Positions 50,926 through 60,748 of a DNA stretch of 64,000 nt are shown piece after piece. The stretch covers positions 1 through 64,000 of the forward strand of contig ONTZ01000012.1 in NCBI GenBank assembly GCA_900320905.1, in the 5' to 3' direction. Under the pieces are notes generated by a model. It worked only from the letters and a program-made list of their open reading frames with translations. It was not told where the DNA came from and ran no database searches. The number at the start of each line of letters is the position of its first letter. Within the stretch, counting starts at the first letter, position 1. The translations under genes were made by a program, and so were the position numbers. This stretch comes from an uncultured Prevotella sp. Its GTDB lineage: Bacteria; Bacteroidota; Bacteroidia; Bacteroidales; Bacteroidaceae.

Positions 50926-51792
50926 ATGCACAACCTACTCGATTTCCTGCAAAAATACCATCACTGGTTCCTCTTCGTGTTTTTAGAGGTAATCAGTGGT
51001 GTTATGCTGTTCAAGTACAACAGTTATCAGGGAAGCGTGTGGTTGTCGTCAGCCAACGTGATGGCGGGCAAAGTCTATGAGATAGAGAGTGGCATCACCT
51101 CGTTCTTCTCAATGACCAGAGCCAATGAGGAACTCACACTCCGTAACTTCTATCTGGAAAGACAGGTGGCTCAGTTGCGAAGGCTTTATACAGACGCTAC
51201 CAAGGACACAACGGTGGCGCAGCGTAATGAATTGCAGTTTCTGAATCAGTTCAAACTGATTCCCGCAAAGGTCGTATCCAACACTGTGAACAGGCCCGAC
51301 AACCTGATCACCATCAACAAGGGAAAGGCTGATGGCGTAGAGGTGGATATGGGTGTAGCATGCGGCAACGGTATCGTGGGAGTGGTCTATCTTGTATCCG
51401 ACCACTATGCTGTCGTCATACCAGCCCTGAACGCCAAGTCGTCACGTATCAGTTGTGCCATCCGCAACCGTGACTATTTCGGTTATCTGCATTGGGCGGG
51501 TGGAGACCCCACAATTGCCTATGTAGAAGACATTCCCCGCCACGCTCATTTCAAGAAGGGAGAATGGATTGTCACCAGCGGCTACTCATCCATCTTCCCC
51601 CCTGGCATTCTTGTGGGAAAGATTGAGAAGGTGTTCAACTCGAACGACGGTCTGTCGTATAAGTTACAGACACGTTTGAGTACGGATTTCAGTTGTCTGC
51701 GTGATGTGGTCGTCATCAGCGACAAGCATATACCAGAGCGTGTGAACCTTCTGGAAGCAGCACGCGACTCTATCAGGATGAAAGGTAATTAG
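50926..51792 (+). CDS. mreC: Rod-shape-determining protein MreC
   Basis: 288 aa. One N-terminal helix (about 12-28, HHWFLFVFLEVISGVMLF), a coiled coil (about 65-90), then the MreC beta-domain: VVSNTVNRPDNLITINKGKADGVEVDMGVACGNGIVGVVYLVSDHYAVVIPALN, and EWIVTSGYSSIFPPGILVGKI. Links MreB to PBP2 in the periplasm. 14 bp after mreB and 4 bp before mreD. Confidence 0.96.
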   Translation: MHNLLDFLQKYHHWFLFVFLEVISGVMLFKYNSYQGSVWLSSANVMAGKVYEIESGITSFFSMTRANEELTLRNFYLERQVAQLRRLYTDATKDTTVAQRNELQFLNQFKLIPAKVVSNTVNRPDNLITINKGKADGVEVDMGVACGNGIVGVVYLVSDHYAVVIPALNAKSSRISCAIRNRDYFGYLHWAGGDPTIAYVEDIPRHAHFKKGEWIVTSGYSSIFPPGILVGKIEKVFNSNDGLSYKLQTRLSTDFSCLRDVVVISDKHIPERVNLLEAARDSIRMKGN

Positions 51793-51796
51793 AGAT

Positions 51797-52297
51797 ATGT
51801 CATTAGACTTGTTAAAACGGTTAGGCCTGTTTCTCGCCTTGTGTGTGGCTCAGATACTGATTCTGAACCATATCCATCTCTTTGGCGTGGCCATCCCACT
51901 GTTGTATGCCTACTTCGTCATTACCTTTCACCGCAACACACCGAAATGGGCCATCCTGTTATGGAGTTTCGCCTTAGGACTAGCCATCGACGTATTCTCA
52001 AACACTCCTGGACTGGCGGCAGGTTCCTTGACCCTCATCGCCATCATACAACCCTATCTGCTTGAACTATTTATCCCACGGGATTCTATCGATGAACTTG
52101 AAGTGTCTGTCAAAGTACTGGGATGGGGAAATTTCACCTCTTTCAGTGCGATATTGATTCTCATCTTCTGTCTGGCATTCTTTGCCATAGAGGCTTTTAC
52201 TTTCTACAACTGGGTACACTGGCTGACTTCTGCAGGCAGTAGTGCCGTCCTGACCTTGATATTGATTCTTGCCATTGAAAGTGTTCGTACAAAGTGA
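51797..52297 (+). CDS. mreD: Rod-shape-determining protein MreD
   Basis: 166 aa with five membrane helices (LFLALCVAQILILNHIHLF, VAIPLLYAYFVITF, WAILLWSFALGLAIDVFSNTPGLAAGSLTLIA, GNFTSFSAILILIFCLAFFAI, SAVLTLILILAIESV). The GLAIDVFSNTPGLAAGSLT segment is the MreD signature. Its last 4 bases overlap the GTG start of mrdA. Confidence 0.93.
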   Translation: MSLDLLKRLGLFLALCVAQILILNHIHLFGVAIPLLYAYFVITFHRNTPKWAILLWSFALGLAIDVFSNTPGLAAGSLTLIAIIQPYLLELFIPRDSIDELEVSVKVLGWGNFTSFSAILILIFCLAFFAIEAFTFYNWVHWLTSAGSSAVLTLILILAIESVRTK

Positions 52298-54147
52298 AGG
52301 ACTATACTCTTGGAAACAGAAAATATGTAATCGGCGGGGTGGCTACATTGATTGTAGTCATCTATATTATCCGTCTGTTTACACTCCAGATTACCAGCGA
52401 CGACTATAAGAAGAGTGCTGATTCGAACGCTTTCCTGAAAAAAGTAGAGTTCCCCTCAAGAGGCGTCATCTCAGACCGTAACGGGAAATTGCTGGTGTAT
52501 AACCAGCCTTCGTATGACATTATGGTGGTGATGAATGAGGCCAACGGACGACTGGACACTTTGGACTTTTGTCAGGCACTGGGCATCAGTAAGGAGGAGT
52601 TCGACAGACGTATGGCTACCATCAAGGATCGTAACCGCAATCCGGGCTATTCAAGATTCACTCAGCAACTGTTTATGAGTCAGTTGTCGGATAAGGATTT
52701 CAGCATTTTCCAAGAGAAGATGTACCGTTTTCCGGGTTTCTATGTCCAAAAGCGCAGCGTGCGTCAATACCAATATAATATGGGTGCCCACATCCTAGGC
52801 GATGTGGCAGAGGTGTCTCCTGCCGACATTGAGGAAGATGACTATTACCAGCCAGGCGATTATATCGGCAAACTCGGTGTAGAACGCTCCTACGAGAAAC
52901 AACTGCGTGGCGAGAAGGGGATGCAGATCCTGCTGCGTGATGCCCATGGGCGGATTCAGGGCAGATACCAGAATGGTGCCTTCGACAAACGCCCTATTCC
53001 TGGTAAGAATCTCACACTGAGCATCGATTACGAGTTACAGGCTCTGGGCGAACGGTTGATGGAAGGAAAGATTGGCAGTATCGTAGCCATCGAGCCGTCT
53101 ACGGGTGAAGTACTGTGTATGGTATCCTCTCCCTCCTATGACCCACGACTGATGGTGGGTCGTGAACGAAGCAAGAATCATAAGATCCTGAGTCAGGATG
53201 TGTGGAAGCCGTTGCTGAACCGCAGTATCATGGGACTCTATCCTCCCGGCTCCACCTTCAAGACCTCGCAGGGACTGACGTTCCTCTCAGAAGGCATCAT
53301 CACACCGTCGACCCCCTACCCCTGTGGTCACGGATTCAATTTCAAAGGGCTACACGTAGGTTGTCACGGACATGCCTCACCCCTGCCTCTCGTCCCTGCA
53401 CTGAGTACCTCCTGTAATGGTTTCTTCTGCTGGGGACTTTACCACATGATCAATACCAATATCTCCAAGTACGGTTCCGTGCAAAATGCCATGAATACCT
53501 GGCGCGACTATATGGTTAGCATGGGATTCGGGTACAAATTAGGTATTGACCTTCCTGGTGAGAAACGTGGACTGATTCCCAATGCCCAGTTTTACGACAA
53601 GGCCTATAAAGGCTCCTGGAACGGTTTGACGGTTATCTCCATCGCCATCGGACAGGGCGAGGTGCTGCTTACCCCGCTTCAGATAGCCAATCTTGGAGCC
53701 ACCATCGCCAACAGAGGCTATTACTATGTACCTCATGTGGTCAGGAAAGTGCAGGGTGAAGCACTTGACACCACCTTTACCCGTCGCCATTTCACCAAGG
53801 CCAACCGCGAAGCCTACGAATATATCGTGAAGGGAATGCGTTCGTCGGCACTGGGTGGAACCTGTAAGGAATTGTCAAGACATAGTTTTGTACCTTGTGG
53901 AAAGACGGGTACAGCCCAGAACCGAGGTCATGACCATTCTGTGTTTATGGGTTTTGCACCGATGGACAACCCGAAGATTGCAGTAGCCGTCTATGTAGAA
54001 AACGGCGGATGGGGTGCTACCTACGGTGTACCTATTGGTGGCTTGATTATGGAACAGTTTATCAACGGAAAACTCTCGCCTGCGTCGGAGACAAAGGCGC
54101 AGACTATCCAAAACAAGAGAATTGCGTATGGCTCGGCAGATAGATAA
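52294..54147 (+). CDS. mrdA: Penicillin-binding protein 2 (GTG start)
   Basis: 617 aa from a GTG at 52294, overlapping mreD by GTGA. One N-terminal helix, dimerisation domain (FPSRGVISDRNGKLLVYNQPSYDIMV), then the transpeptidase with S320-T-F-K323 (PPGSTFKTS), S373-C-N375 (LSTSCNGFF) and KTGTAQN near 540. Cross-links lateral wall peptidoglycan with RodA. Target of mecillinam-type beta-lactams in the family. Confidence 0.97.
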   Translation: MKDYTLGNRKYVIGGVATLIVVIYIIRLFTLQITSDDYKKSADSNAFLKKVEFPSRGVISDRNGKLLVYNQPSYDIMVVMNEANGRLDTLDFCQALGISKEEFDRRMATIKDRNRNPGYSRFTQQLFMSQLSDKDFSIFQEKMYRFPGFYVQKRSVRQYQYNMGAHILGDVAEVSPADIEEDDYYQPGDYIGKLGVERSYEKQLRGEKGMQILLRDAHGRIQGRYQNGAFDKRPIPGKNLTLSIDYELQALGERLMEGKIGSIVAIEPSTGEVLCMVSSPSYDPRLMVGRERSKNHKILSQDVWKPLLNRSIMGLYPPGSTFKTSQGLTFLSEGIITPSTPYPCGHGFNFKGLHVGCHGHASPLPLVPALSTSCNGFFCWGLYHMINTNISKYGSVQNAMNTWRDYMVSMGFGYKLGIDLPGEKRGLIPNAQFYDKAYKGSWNGLTVISIAIGQGEVLLTPLQIANLGATIANRGYYYVPHVVRKVQGEALDTTFTRRHFTKANREAYEYIVKGMRSSALGGTCKELSRHSFVPCGKTGTAQNRGHDHSVFMGFAPMDNPKIAVAVYVENGGWGATYGVPIGGLIMEQFINGKLSPASETKAQTIQNKRIAYGSADR

Positions 54148-55597
54148 ACAACCCAGCGTGCTTCGTTCCATCGACTGGTGGACAATTCTCATCTACCTGG
54201 CTCTTCTGGTCTTAGGATGGATGAGCGTCTGCGGTGCGAGTTACACTTATGGCGAGACGGATATTCTCAGTCTCGACAGCCGGTCTGGTATGCAGATTGT
54301 CTGGATAGGTACCTCAATCGTACTGGGACTGGTCATCCTATTGCTTGACGACCGTTTTTACGACACCTTTGCCTATGTCATCTTTGGTGTGATGCTGGTA
54401 CTGCTGTTTGCGACCATCTTCAATACCCACACCATCAAGGGATCCCGGTCATGGCTGGTGTTAGGTCCCTTACGTCTTCAACCCGCCGAGTTTGCGAAAT
54501 TCGCCACAGCCTTGGCCCTGGCGAAATTTATGAGTATCTACGGCTATAACATCCACCAATGGAAGTATTTTGGCACGACATTAGGTATCATCCTGTTCCC
54601 GATGTTGTTTATTGTCCTGCAACGGGAGACGGGTTCCGCCCTTGTCTATCTGGCCTTCTTCCTGATGCTCTATCGTGAAGGGATGCCTGGCAGTATTCTG
54701 TTCACGGGTGTGGCGATGGTACTCTATTTCGTGGTGGGCATCCGTTTTGCCGACACGATGCTTCTATACACGCCTACCTCAGTGGGCAAATTCGTCGTTC
54801 TGCTGCTGATACACATCTTCTCAGGTGCAATGGTCTTAGTCTATTGCAACAACAAGAGGGAAGCCATTCGCATACTTTTAGCCACCATCGGCATTACGCT
54901 CATATTCCTATTGTTCTCACTCTATGTCATCCCGTTTGATGTGATATTTGTGCAATTGGTGGTGACAGCCCTTCTGATAGGCTATTTGCTTTGGCAGGCC
55001 ATAGTCAGCAGAATCAGAAACTACATGTGGATCGCTCTCTTCGCCATAGGTTCCGTTGTCTTCTTCAATGCAGCCGACTATGTGCTGAATCATCTCATGG
55101 AACCGCACCAGCGGGTACGTATCAATGTGCTTCTTGGTTTGGAGGAGGATTTGAAGGGAGCCGGCTACAATGTGCATCAGAGTCAGATTGCCATTGGCTC
55201 AGGAGGCATCTGGGGAAAAGGATTCCTGAATGGTACACAGACCAAACTAAAATATGTGCCGGAACAAGATACCGACTTCATTTTCTGCACTGTCGGTGAG
55301 GAAGAAGGATTCATCGGCTCGGCGTCAGTCCTACTGTTGTTTATGTTCCTGATCCTGCGACTCATTCATCTGGCAGAACGACAACCCTATCGCTTTGGGC
55401 GAGTCTATGGATATTCTGTGCTGAGCATTTTCCTATTCCACGTGTTTATCAATGTTGGCATGGTGTTAGGGTTGACACCTGTCATCGGTATTCCCCTTCC
55501 CTTTTTCAGTTATGGAGGCTCATCACTGTGGGGATTCACCATTCTGCTCTTCATTTTCCTGAGAATTGATGCAGGCAGAAATCTCGTACGTTCCTAA
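54128..55597 (+). CDS. rodA: Peptidoglycan polymerase RodA (SEDS family)
   Basis: 489 aa from the ATG at 54128 (a TTG at 54122 is possible), overlapping mrdA by 20 bp. About ten membrane helices; SEDS motifs GSRSWLVLGPLRLQPAEFAKFATALALAKFM, QRETGSALVYLAFFLMLYREG, GAGYNVHQSQIAIGSGGIWGKGFLNGTQTKLKYVPEQDTDFIFCTVGEEEGFIGS and IGIPLPFFSYGGSSLWG. The insert of about 110 residues between helices (about 200-310) is longer than in E. coli RodA (370 aa). Last gene of the shape operon, convergent with gldH. Confidence 0.96.
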   Translation: MARQIDKQPSVLRSIDWWTILIYLALLVLGWMSVCGASYTYGETDILSLDSRSGMQIVWIGTSIVLGLVILLLDDRFYDTFAYVIFGVMLVLLFATIFNTHTIKGSRSWLVLGPLRLQPAEFAKFATALALAKFMSIYGYNIHQWKYFGTTLGIILFPMLFIVLQRETGSALVYLAFFLMLYREGMPGSILFTGVAMVLYFVVGIRFADTMLLYTPTSVGKFVVLLLIHIFSGAMVLVYCNNKREAIRILLATIGITLIFLLFSLYVIPFDVIFVQLVVTALLIGYLLWQAIVSRIRNYMWIALFAIGSVVFFNAADYVLNHLMEPHQRVRINVLLGLEEDLKGAGYNVHQSQIAIGSGGIWGKGFLNGTQTKLKYVPEQDTDFIFCTVGEEEGFIGSASVLLLFMFLILRLIHLAERQPYRFGRVYGYSVLSIFLFHVFINVGMVLGLTPVIGIPLPFFSYGGSSLWGFTILLFIFLRIDAGRNLVRS

Positions 55598-55606
55598 TTA
55601 AAAAGC

Positions 55607-56077
55607 CTACTGTCTGTCCAACCGGATGCCGACATCTGCGACACCAGGCATAATCTCCCGTTTCATATTGTGTCCCACGGTGATATGCAGCGAGTCTCCC
55701 TCATGCAACCTCAGTGTATTGACGTGGAAATTATACTGATAGAAACTGATACCCGTCCCTTTATGGTTCCCGTCTTTGTCTACCAGATTGCAGTTCAGTG
55801 TATCACGATACACATAACCAGAAGGATGGATGGTCTGCTTGATGACAAGACTTAGTCCCATAAAAGGATAATCGGAATCGATACGCAGCCCCAGTTCCTC
55901 ACGGTATAAACCTGCACTGACGGGAGGAATATCAAAACTTAGTGTGTCATTCTTCTCCCATCCCGCAATCGGTGCATGCTCATAGTGATAATAAATCGTC
56001 TTACGGTCGCAAGAGGCCAGACCTATTGCAACCGCAAGCATTAAACCGAGACATATCCATCTGTTATTCCTTCGCAT
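55607..56077 (-). CDS. gldH: GldH-family lipoprotein
   Basis: 156 aa from the ATG at 56077 (MRRNNRWICLGLMLAVAIGLASC: lipobox LASC). The earlier in-frame codons are inside the RicT-like gene. GldH pattern: YYHYEHAPIAGWEKNDTLSFDIPP, LGLRIDSDYPFMGLSLVIKQTI, and GISFYQYNFHVNTLRLHEGDSLHITVGHNMKREIMPGVADVGIRLD. GldH supports gliding and T9SS-dependent functions in Flavobacteria; in non-gliding Bacteroidales its role is unclear. Overlaps the upstream gene by 14 bp. Confidence 0.9.
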   Translation of the reverse strand: MRRNNRWICLGLMLAVAIGLASCDRKTIYYHYEHAPIAGWEKNDTLSFDIPPVSAGLYREELGLRIDSDYPFMGLSLVIKQTIHPSGYVYRDTLNCNLVDKDGNHKGTGISFYQYNFHVNTLRLHEGDSLHITVGHNMKREIMPGVADVGIRLDRQ

Positions 56078-57200
56078 GGTTGTCCTGAGGCGCATCCGAT
56101 GGTTTCTTCTTCTTTTTCTTCTTTTTCTTCGACTTATCGAATCGACTGATATCACCTCCAGCAAGGTCTACATGCTGTTTGACTGGTTTCTGGTGATCAT
56201 CCTCTTGAAGCGAGAGAGGCTTTTCTCCTTGCTTGTTCATCTCGATGATCTCCTTGGCACGGACAGCCGTGATGGTCTCCACATTCGCAGCGATATTCTT
56301 GTCCGTAGAATAGGATACAAGACCAGCCAGGATATCACTCTTGAAGAGATAATAGTCAGCATCCTGTGTTTGGAGCACGATATCCTTGCCGGGCAGACGC
56401 TTACTGGCTTCCACATAATCGTCAACCTCATAGTTCAGACAGCATTTTAGTTTGGCGCACATTCCCGCCAACTTCTGCGGATTAAGTGAGATATCCTGGA
56501 ATCGGGCCGCATTCGTGCTGACGCTGGAGAAGTTCTTCATCCACGTGGCACAGCAGAGTTCCCGTCCACAGGGACCCGTACCGCCGATACGCCCAGCCTC
56601 CTGACGCGCACCAATCTGCTTCATCTCAATACGCACATGGAAAGCGGCAGCCAGATCCTTAATCAACTGCCGGAAGTCCACACGCTCATCAGCGATATAG
56701 TAGAAGATGGCCTTGTTGCCGTCGCCCTGATACTCCACATCGCCAATCTTCATCTGCAGACCGAGTCCCTTGGCAATCATACGACTCTCTATCATCGTCG
56801 AGTGCTCGCGAGCCTTCGCCTCGCGGAACTTCTGCATATCAATCTCACGGGCAATACGGTAAATGCGCTTGATGTCATCAGCCGATTTCAGATTGGCCTT
56901 CTTGATCTGCAGTTTCACCAGTCGGCCCGTCAGTGTCACCACGCCGATATCATGTCCGGGACTGGCTTCTACCGCCACGATATCTCCCTTTTTCAACGGC
57001 AGATTGTTCACATTGTGATAATAGCCCTTACGGGTATGCTTGAACTGCACCTCCACCAAGTCGGTATCTTCAGCATTACCAGGCACATCAGCCAGCCAGT
57101 CGTAAGTATTCAACTGACGATCCTGTCGCCCTACGGCCTGATGACAAAACCCTCTGTCACAACCTACCACGCTGGGCAATTCTTTCGTTTTCTCTGTCAT
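56064..57200 (-). CDS. PSP1/RicT-like protein
   Basis: 378 aa. PSP1 domain: YYHNVNNLPLKKGDIVAVEASPGHDIGVVTLTG, followed by the Cys-rich part GRIGGTGPCGRELCCATWMKNF and LAGMCAKLKCCLNYE; in Bacillus RicT such Cys residues bind Fe-S clusters and the complex affects RNA maturation. The C-terminus is a poly-Lys tail (KKKKKKKKKK around 358-367). The N-terminal CDRGFCHQ adds two Cys. Followed by gldH with a 14-bp overlap; holB lies just upstream (2 bp). Confidence 0.9.
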   Translation of the reverse strand: MTEKTKELPSVVGCDRGFCHQAVGRQDRQLNTYDWLADVPGNAEDTDLVEVQFKHTRKGYYHNVNNLPLKKGDIVAVEASPGHDIGVVTLTGRLVKLQIKKANLKSADDIKRIYRIAREIDMQKFREAKAREHSTMIESRMIAKGLGLQMKIGDVEYQGDGNKAIFYYIADERVDFRQLIKDLAAAFHVRIEMKQIGARQEAGRIGGTGPCGRELCCATWMKNFSSVSTNAARFQDISLNPQKLAGMCAKLKCCLNYEVDDYVEASKRLPGKDIVLQTQDADYYLFKSDILAGLVSYSTDKNIAANVETITAVRAKEIIEMNKQGEKPLSLQEDDHQKPVKQHVDLAGGDISRFDKSKKKKKKKKKPSDAPQDNHAKE

Positions 57201-57202
57201 AT

Positions 57203-58315
57203 TTATTTCTGTATCAATAATACTATCATTTGCAACGTAAAGTCGAAAAATACAATCTTCGCATTGGCATTCTGTCCGATATCACGGATAGCCCTGTTGG
57301 CAAGGTCGCTGATGGGCAGGATATTCGCCTCGTTCACGAACCGTGCAAAGTTACGGGCGAATCCCTCTTCCTTCTCCGTCATATAGACTAGTTCTTCCCG
57401 TTGAAAGTTATACATGAAGTTCTCACGGATCATCCTGAGGAAAAAGGTGAGCCAACGTTTCTGTTTCTCCCGTCCGAAACCCGCCATCACCTCACTCCAC
57501 TTACGCAGGTCCTTGATCTTCCGCTGGTAGGCCAGTCGCATCAGTGAGATAAACATATCCAGGAACTGCTCGTTCTCAGAGCCTACCTGCAACTCTTCCA
57601 TCGCCTTCAGCCAACTGCCGTTGGCAAGTCTTGCGATACGATGGGCGGCATCCTCACTGATTCCCCGTCGCTCCACAAGGGCCTGCCTTATACTCTCATC
57701 GTCTATTTTCTTCACATCGATGCGTTGCACACGGCTGCGGATGGTCTCCAACAACTTATCTGGTTCCTCACACACCATGATGAACACCGTCTGCTGGGGC
57801 GGTTCCTCGATGAGTTTCAGCAGTTTGTTGGCACACTCGATATTCATGCGTTCCGGTAACCAGACGATGCTGACCTTATAGCCACCCTGACTCGACTTCA
57901 ACGAGAGTTTCCGTACCAGGTCGTCGCTCTCGCCAGCGGTGATGATAGCCTGCTGGTTCTCACCACCCATTGCCTGCATCCAGTCATCCATCGTGAAGTA
58001 CGGTCCTCCCATTATCAATTCATGCCACTCCTTGGCAAAATCATCGCTCACGGGTTTGTGATCTGCCGACATCGAAGGCAGTTTGATAGTCGGATAGGTG
58101 AAATGAAGGTCTGGATGCTCTAACTTGTCGAGCATGGCCTTGGATGAGGTTCTGCCATCATCGAGCAACTGACACCCAAAGGCCATTGCCAGCGCCATCT
58201 TCCCGACCCCTTGCGGTCCGCAGAGCATCAGGGCATGCGGCAGACGGTCTTCACTCACCATCTGCATCAGGCGCTCCTGCACCTCTTTCTGTCCTATCAC
58301 CTCACTCCAATGCAT
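57203..58315 (-). CDS. holB: DNA polymerase III delta'-type clamp-loader subunit
   Basis: 370 aa. MHWSEVIGQKEVQERLMQMVSEDRLPHALMLCGPQGVGKMALAMAFG (P-loop with Met in place of the usual Ser/Thr, so ATP hydrolysis is unlikely, as for delta'), LKSSQGGYKVSIVWLPERMNIECANKLLKLIEEPPQQTVFIMVCEEPDKLLETIRSRVQRID (the SRC-like sensor region). No zinc-module cysteines are seen. Loads the sliding clamp. Sits between metF and the ricT-like gene. Confidence 0.92.
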   Translation of the reverse strand: MHWSEVIGQKEVQERLMQMVSEDRLPHALMLCGPQGVGKMALAMAFGCQLLDDGRTSSKAMLDKLEHPDLHFTYPTIKLPSMSADHKPVSDDFAKEWHELIMGGPYFTMDDWMQAMGGENQQAIITAGESDDLVRKLSLKSSQGGYKVSIVWLPERMNIECANKLLKLIEEPPQQTVFIMVCEEPDKLLETIRSRVQRIDVKKIDDESIRQALVERRGISEDAAHRIARLANGSWLKAMEELQVGSENEQFLDMFISLMRLAYQRKIKDLRKWSEVMAGFGREKQKRWLTFFLRMIRENFMYNFQREELVYMTEKEEGFARNFARFVNEANILPISDLANRAIRDIGQNANAKIVFFDFTLQMIVLLIQK

Positions 58316-58338
58316 AAATCACAATTAAAGAAGCCGTT

Positions 58339-59286
58339 TCAAAGAAGTCGTTTCGCGACTTCTGCCACACTGTCCACTGCAGACACCGTATAGAAATGGA
58401 TGTTATTCACCCCGTGCTGATACAAGTCACGGCATTGTTCCGTAGTCCACTCGATACCCAACATGCGGGCATCCTCGTCGGTCTTGCACTTTACGATTTC
58501 TTTCGCCAATGGCTCCGGGATGTCACAGTGGAATGTCTTCGGAACCACCGTCAACTGTGTGAGTTTCGCCAGTGGTTTGATGCCGGGGATGATGGGAATG
58601 GTGATGCCCATCTGACGGGCTTTCTCCACGAAGGAGAAATATTTCTCATTGTCAAAGAACAACTGTGTCACAGCATACTGCGCCCCCAGTTCCTGTTTCT
58701 GCTTCAGGTATTCCATATCGCGCTCCAGATTCGGCGCCTCCTCATGCTTCTCAGGATAGCAGGCCACACCGTAGTCGAAAGGACGACCCGGATTCTTGAT
58801 GGGCGAGCCATCGGCGAAGAATCCTTCATTAAAATGTTTCACCTGCTCAATCAGGTCGGTCGTATGGGCATGACCGCCAGGTGTCGGCACAAACCGGCTA
58901 TCCTCCTTCGCCTTGTCGCCACGCAACAGCAACAGGTCGCTGATGCCAAGAAACTGCAGGTCGAGTAGTTCATACTCGATATCCTCCACAGTGGCTCCAC
59001 TGCAAATCACATGAGGCTGTACGGGGATATGATAACGCTGCTGGATGGCGGCAGCAATCGCAATGGTGCCAGGACGGCGACGGATTCTGCTCCGTTCAAA
59101 CTGCCCGTTTGCCAGTTCTTTATAGACAAACTCGGAGTGGTGGGTCGTGATATTGATGTATGCAGGATCAAACTCCTTCAACTTGTCGATGTCGGCAAAG
59201 AGCCTGTCCGTACCTGTCCCCTTCAATGGGGGCAGCACCTCAAAGGAAAATCGCCTGCAGCCTTTATCTAAGTTCAGTATACTCAT
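58339..59286 (-). CDS. metF: Methylenetetrahydrofolate reductase
   Basis: 315 aa from the ATG at 59286. FSFEVLPPLKGTG (catalytic Glu region), ITTHHSEF, VQPHVICSGATVEDIEYELLDLQFLGISDLLLLRGDKA (FAD site), YGVACYPEKHEEAPN, QLFFDNEKYFSFVEKARQMGITIPIIPGIKPL. Reduces CH2-THF to CH3-THF for methionine synthesis. Own -7 box at 59296. Confidence 0.96.
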   Translation of the reverse strand: MSILNLDKGCRRFSFEVLPPLKGTGTDRLFADIDKLKEFDPAYINITTHHSEFVYKELANGQFERSRIRRRPGTIAIAAAIQQRYHIPVQPHVICSGATVEDIEYELLDLQFLGISDLLLLRGDKAKEDSRFVPTPGGHAHTTDLIEQVKHFNEGFFADGSPIKNPGRPFDYGVACYPEKHEEAPNLERDMEYLKQKQELGAQYAVTQLFFDNEKYFSFVEKARQMGITIPIIPGIKPLAKLTQLTVVPKTFHCDIPEPLAKEIVKCKTDEDARMLGIEWTTEQCRDLYQHGVNNIHFYTVSAVDSVAEVAKRLL

Positions 59287-59295
59287 ATTTCGGTG

Positions 59296-59303
59296 CAAAG
59301 GTA
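59296..59303 (-). promoter_or_regulatory. metF -7 box
   Basis: TACCTTTG on the minus strand followed by CACCG; only 10 bp before the ATG, so the leader is nearly absent. Confidence 0.7.
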
Positions 59304-59396
59304 GTGCAAATCGAGCGAAATACAAAATAAATCACTATTTATTTTTATTTCCGAGATGCAGCCTACTTTCGAGACGCAGTCTCAAAATTAATTAAA

Positions 59397-59427
59397 AATC
59401 CCCGAACTGCCAAGCAATTCGGGGATT
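59397..59427 (-). terminator. Terminator of the truncated thioredoxin-like gene
   Basis: AATCCCCGAA and TTCGGGGATT form a 10-bp perfect stem; on the minus strand it is followed by TTTTTAATT. It is 27 bp after the thioredoxin-like stop, the gap being filled with TTCACTA simple repeats. Confidence 0.88.
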
Positions 59428-59453
59428 ATTCACTATTCACTTTTCACTATTCA

Positions 59454-59936
59454 CTACTCAAAGATTTCTTTGAGTTTGTCTTGCAATGCCTGTGCCCTGA
59501 GCCCACGAGCCACAATCTTGCCCTGCGGGTCGATCAGCAGGTTGTCGGGGATGCTGTTCACCCCATAGACCTCTGAGGCTACCGTATTCCATCCCTTCAG
59601 GTCGGAGAGGTGCGTCCAAGGCATCTTCAACTCGGCAATGTCCTTCACCCACGGTTCCTTCTTATTGTCGAACGAGAGCCCCACAATATCAAAGCCCTTG
59701 TCGTGATATTTCTCGTAGGCTGCCACCACATTCGGCATCTCAGCCTTGCACGGTCCGCACCACGAAGCCCAGAAGTCCACGAGCACCCATTTGCCCTTGC
59801 CCACATACTCGCTCAACTTGTGCATCTTGCCGTCAGGATCAGCCTCCTCCAGATCGATGAACTGCTGACCCACGAAGGCCTGCTTCTTCTCTTCCAAACT
59901 CTTCTGATAGGCAGCAATATCCAACTGGCTCTTCAC
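59454..59936 (-). pseudogene. TlpA/AhpC-TSA-type thioredoxin protein missing its N-terminal half
   Basis: The thioredoxin domain is intact: VGQQFIDLEEADPDGKMHKLSEYVGKGKWVLVDFWASWCGPCKAEMP (active-site CGPC), then SFDNKKEPWVKDI and VNSIPDNLLIDPQGKIVARGL. In Bacteroidales such domains follow a signal peptide and a DUF4369-like domain of about 200 residues; here homology starts abruptly at about 59936 and the frame upstream is the antisense of a TonB-receptor fragment. No signal peptide or ATG start is left (a GTG at 59936 is the only candidate). Probably non-functional. Confidence 0.8.
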
Positions 59937-59939
59937 GAT

Positions 59940-60746
59940 GGGATGACTGGGACACTGATGGCAGAACGTGTGGAAGTGTTGCGAGGCCCTGCATCGGTGC
60001 TCTATGGCAGCAATGCTATGGGCGGCGTGATGAACATTGTCACCCGTCAGGCCAAGCAGGATGGTGTGAACACCAATATCCAACTAGGCGCAGGCAGTTA
60101 CGGCACCATCCAGACGGAAGCCTCAAACCAGGTGCGCAGCGGCCGTTTCAGCAGCACCGTCTCGGCACAGTACGGTGGTACCGACAACCATCGTCCCCGT
60201 ATGGGCTTTGAGCAGTACGGCGGCTACCTGAAACTGGGCTACGACCTGAGCGACCATTGGAACACCTACATCGATGCAAACATCACTCACTTTAATGCTT
60301 CGTATCCTGGAACGGAGGACAAGCCCATGTATGATGCCGACCAATGGATTACCCGTGGCATCGTTTCGGCAGCCTTGGAGAATCACTACGGCAATACCAG
60401 CGGTGCCCTCTCCGTCTATTCAAATTTCGGACGTCACAAGATTGACGATGGTACTACTGACCCCGCCACTCCCACACAGCGTTACTTCCGCTCGAAGGAT
60501 GCACTGACGGGTGTGTCGCTCTATCAAAGCATCCAACTGTTTGAGGGCAACCGTGTGACGGCTGGTGTAGATTATATGCACATCTATGGTAACGCCTACT
60601 ACACATCGAAAGCCACGGGCGAAATCCTCGACACGCCCAACAAGCAAAGCGGCAATGATGGTGCCGGCCACTTGATGGGTAAACACGGCATCATCGAGAA
60701 ACTTAGAGAGGCAGGATATAAGGTGGAGCAGATCAAACGGAAATGA
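59940..60746 (+). pseudogene. Internal fragment of a TonB-dependent receptor
   Basis: Begins in the middle of the plug domain (LMAERVEVLRGPASVLYGSNAMGGVMNIVT) with no signal peptide, CarboxypepD domain or TonB box, and continues into early barrel strands (GSYGTIQTEASNQVRSGRFSSTVSAQYGG ... DYMHIYGNAYYTSKATGEIL). After about 60650 the sequence changes to DGAGHLMGKHGIIEKLREAGYKVEQIKRK, which does not look like a barrel. So both ends are lost. It is head to head with the truncated thioredoxin gene with no room for a promoter. Confidence 0.82.
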
Positions 60747-60748
60747 GA

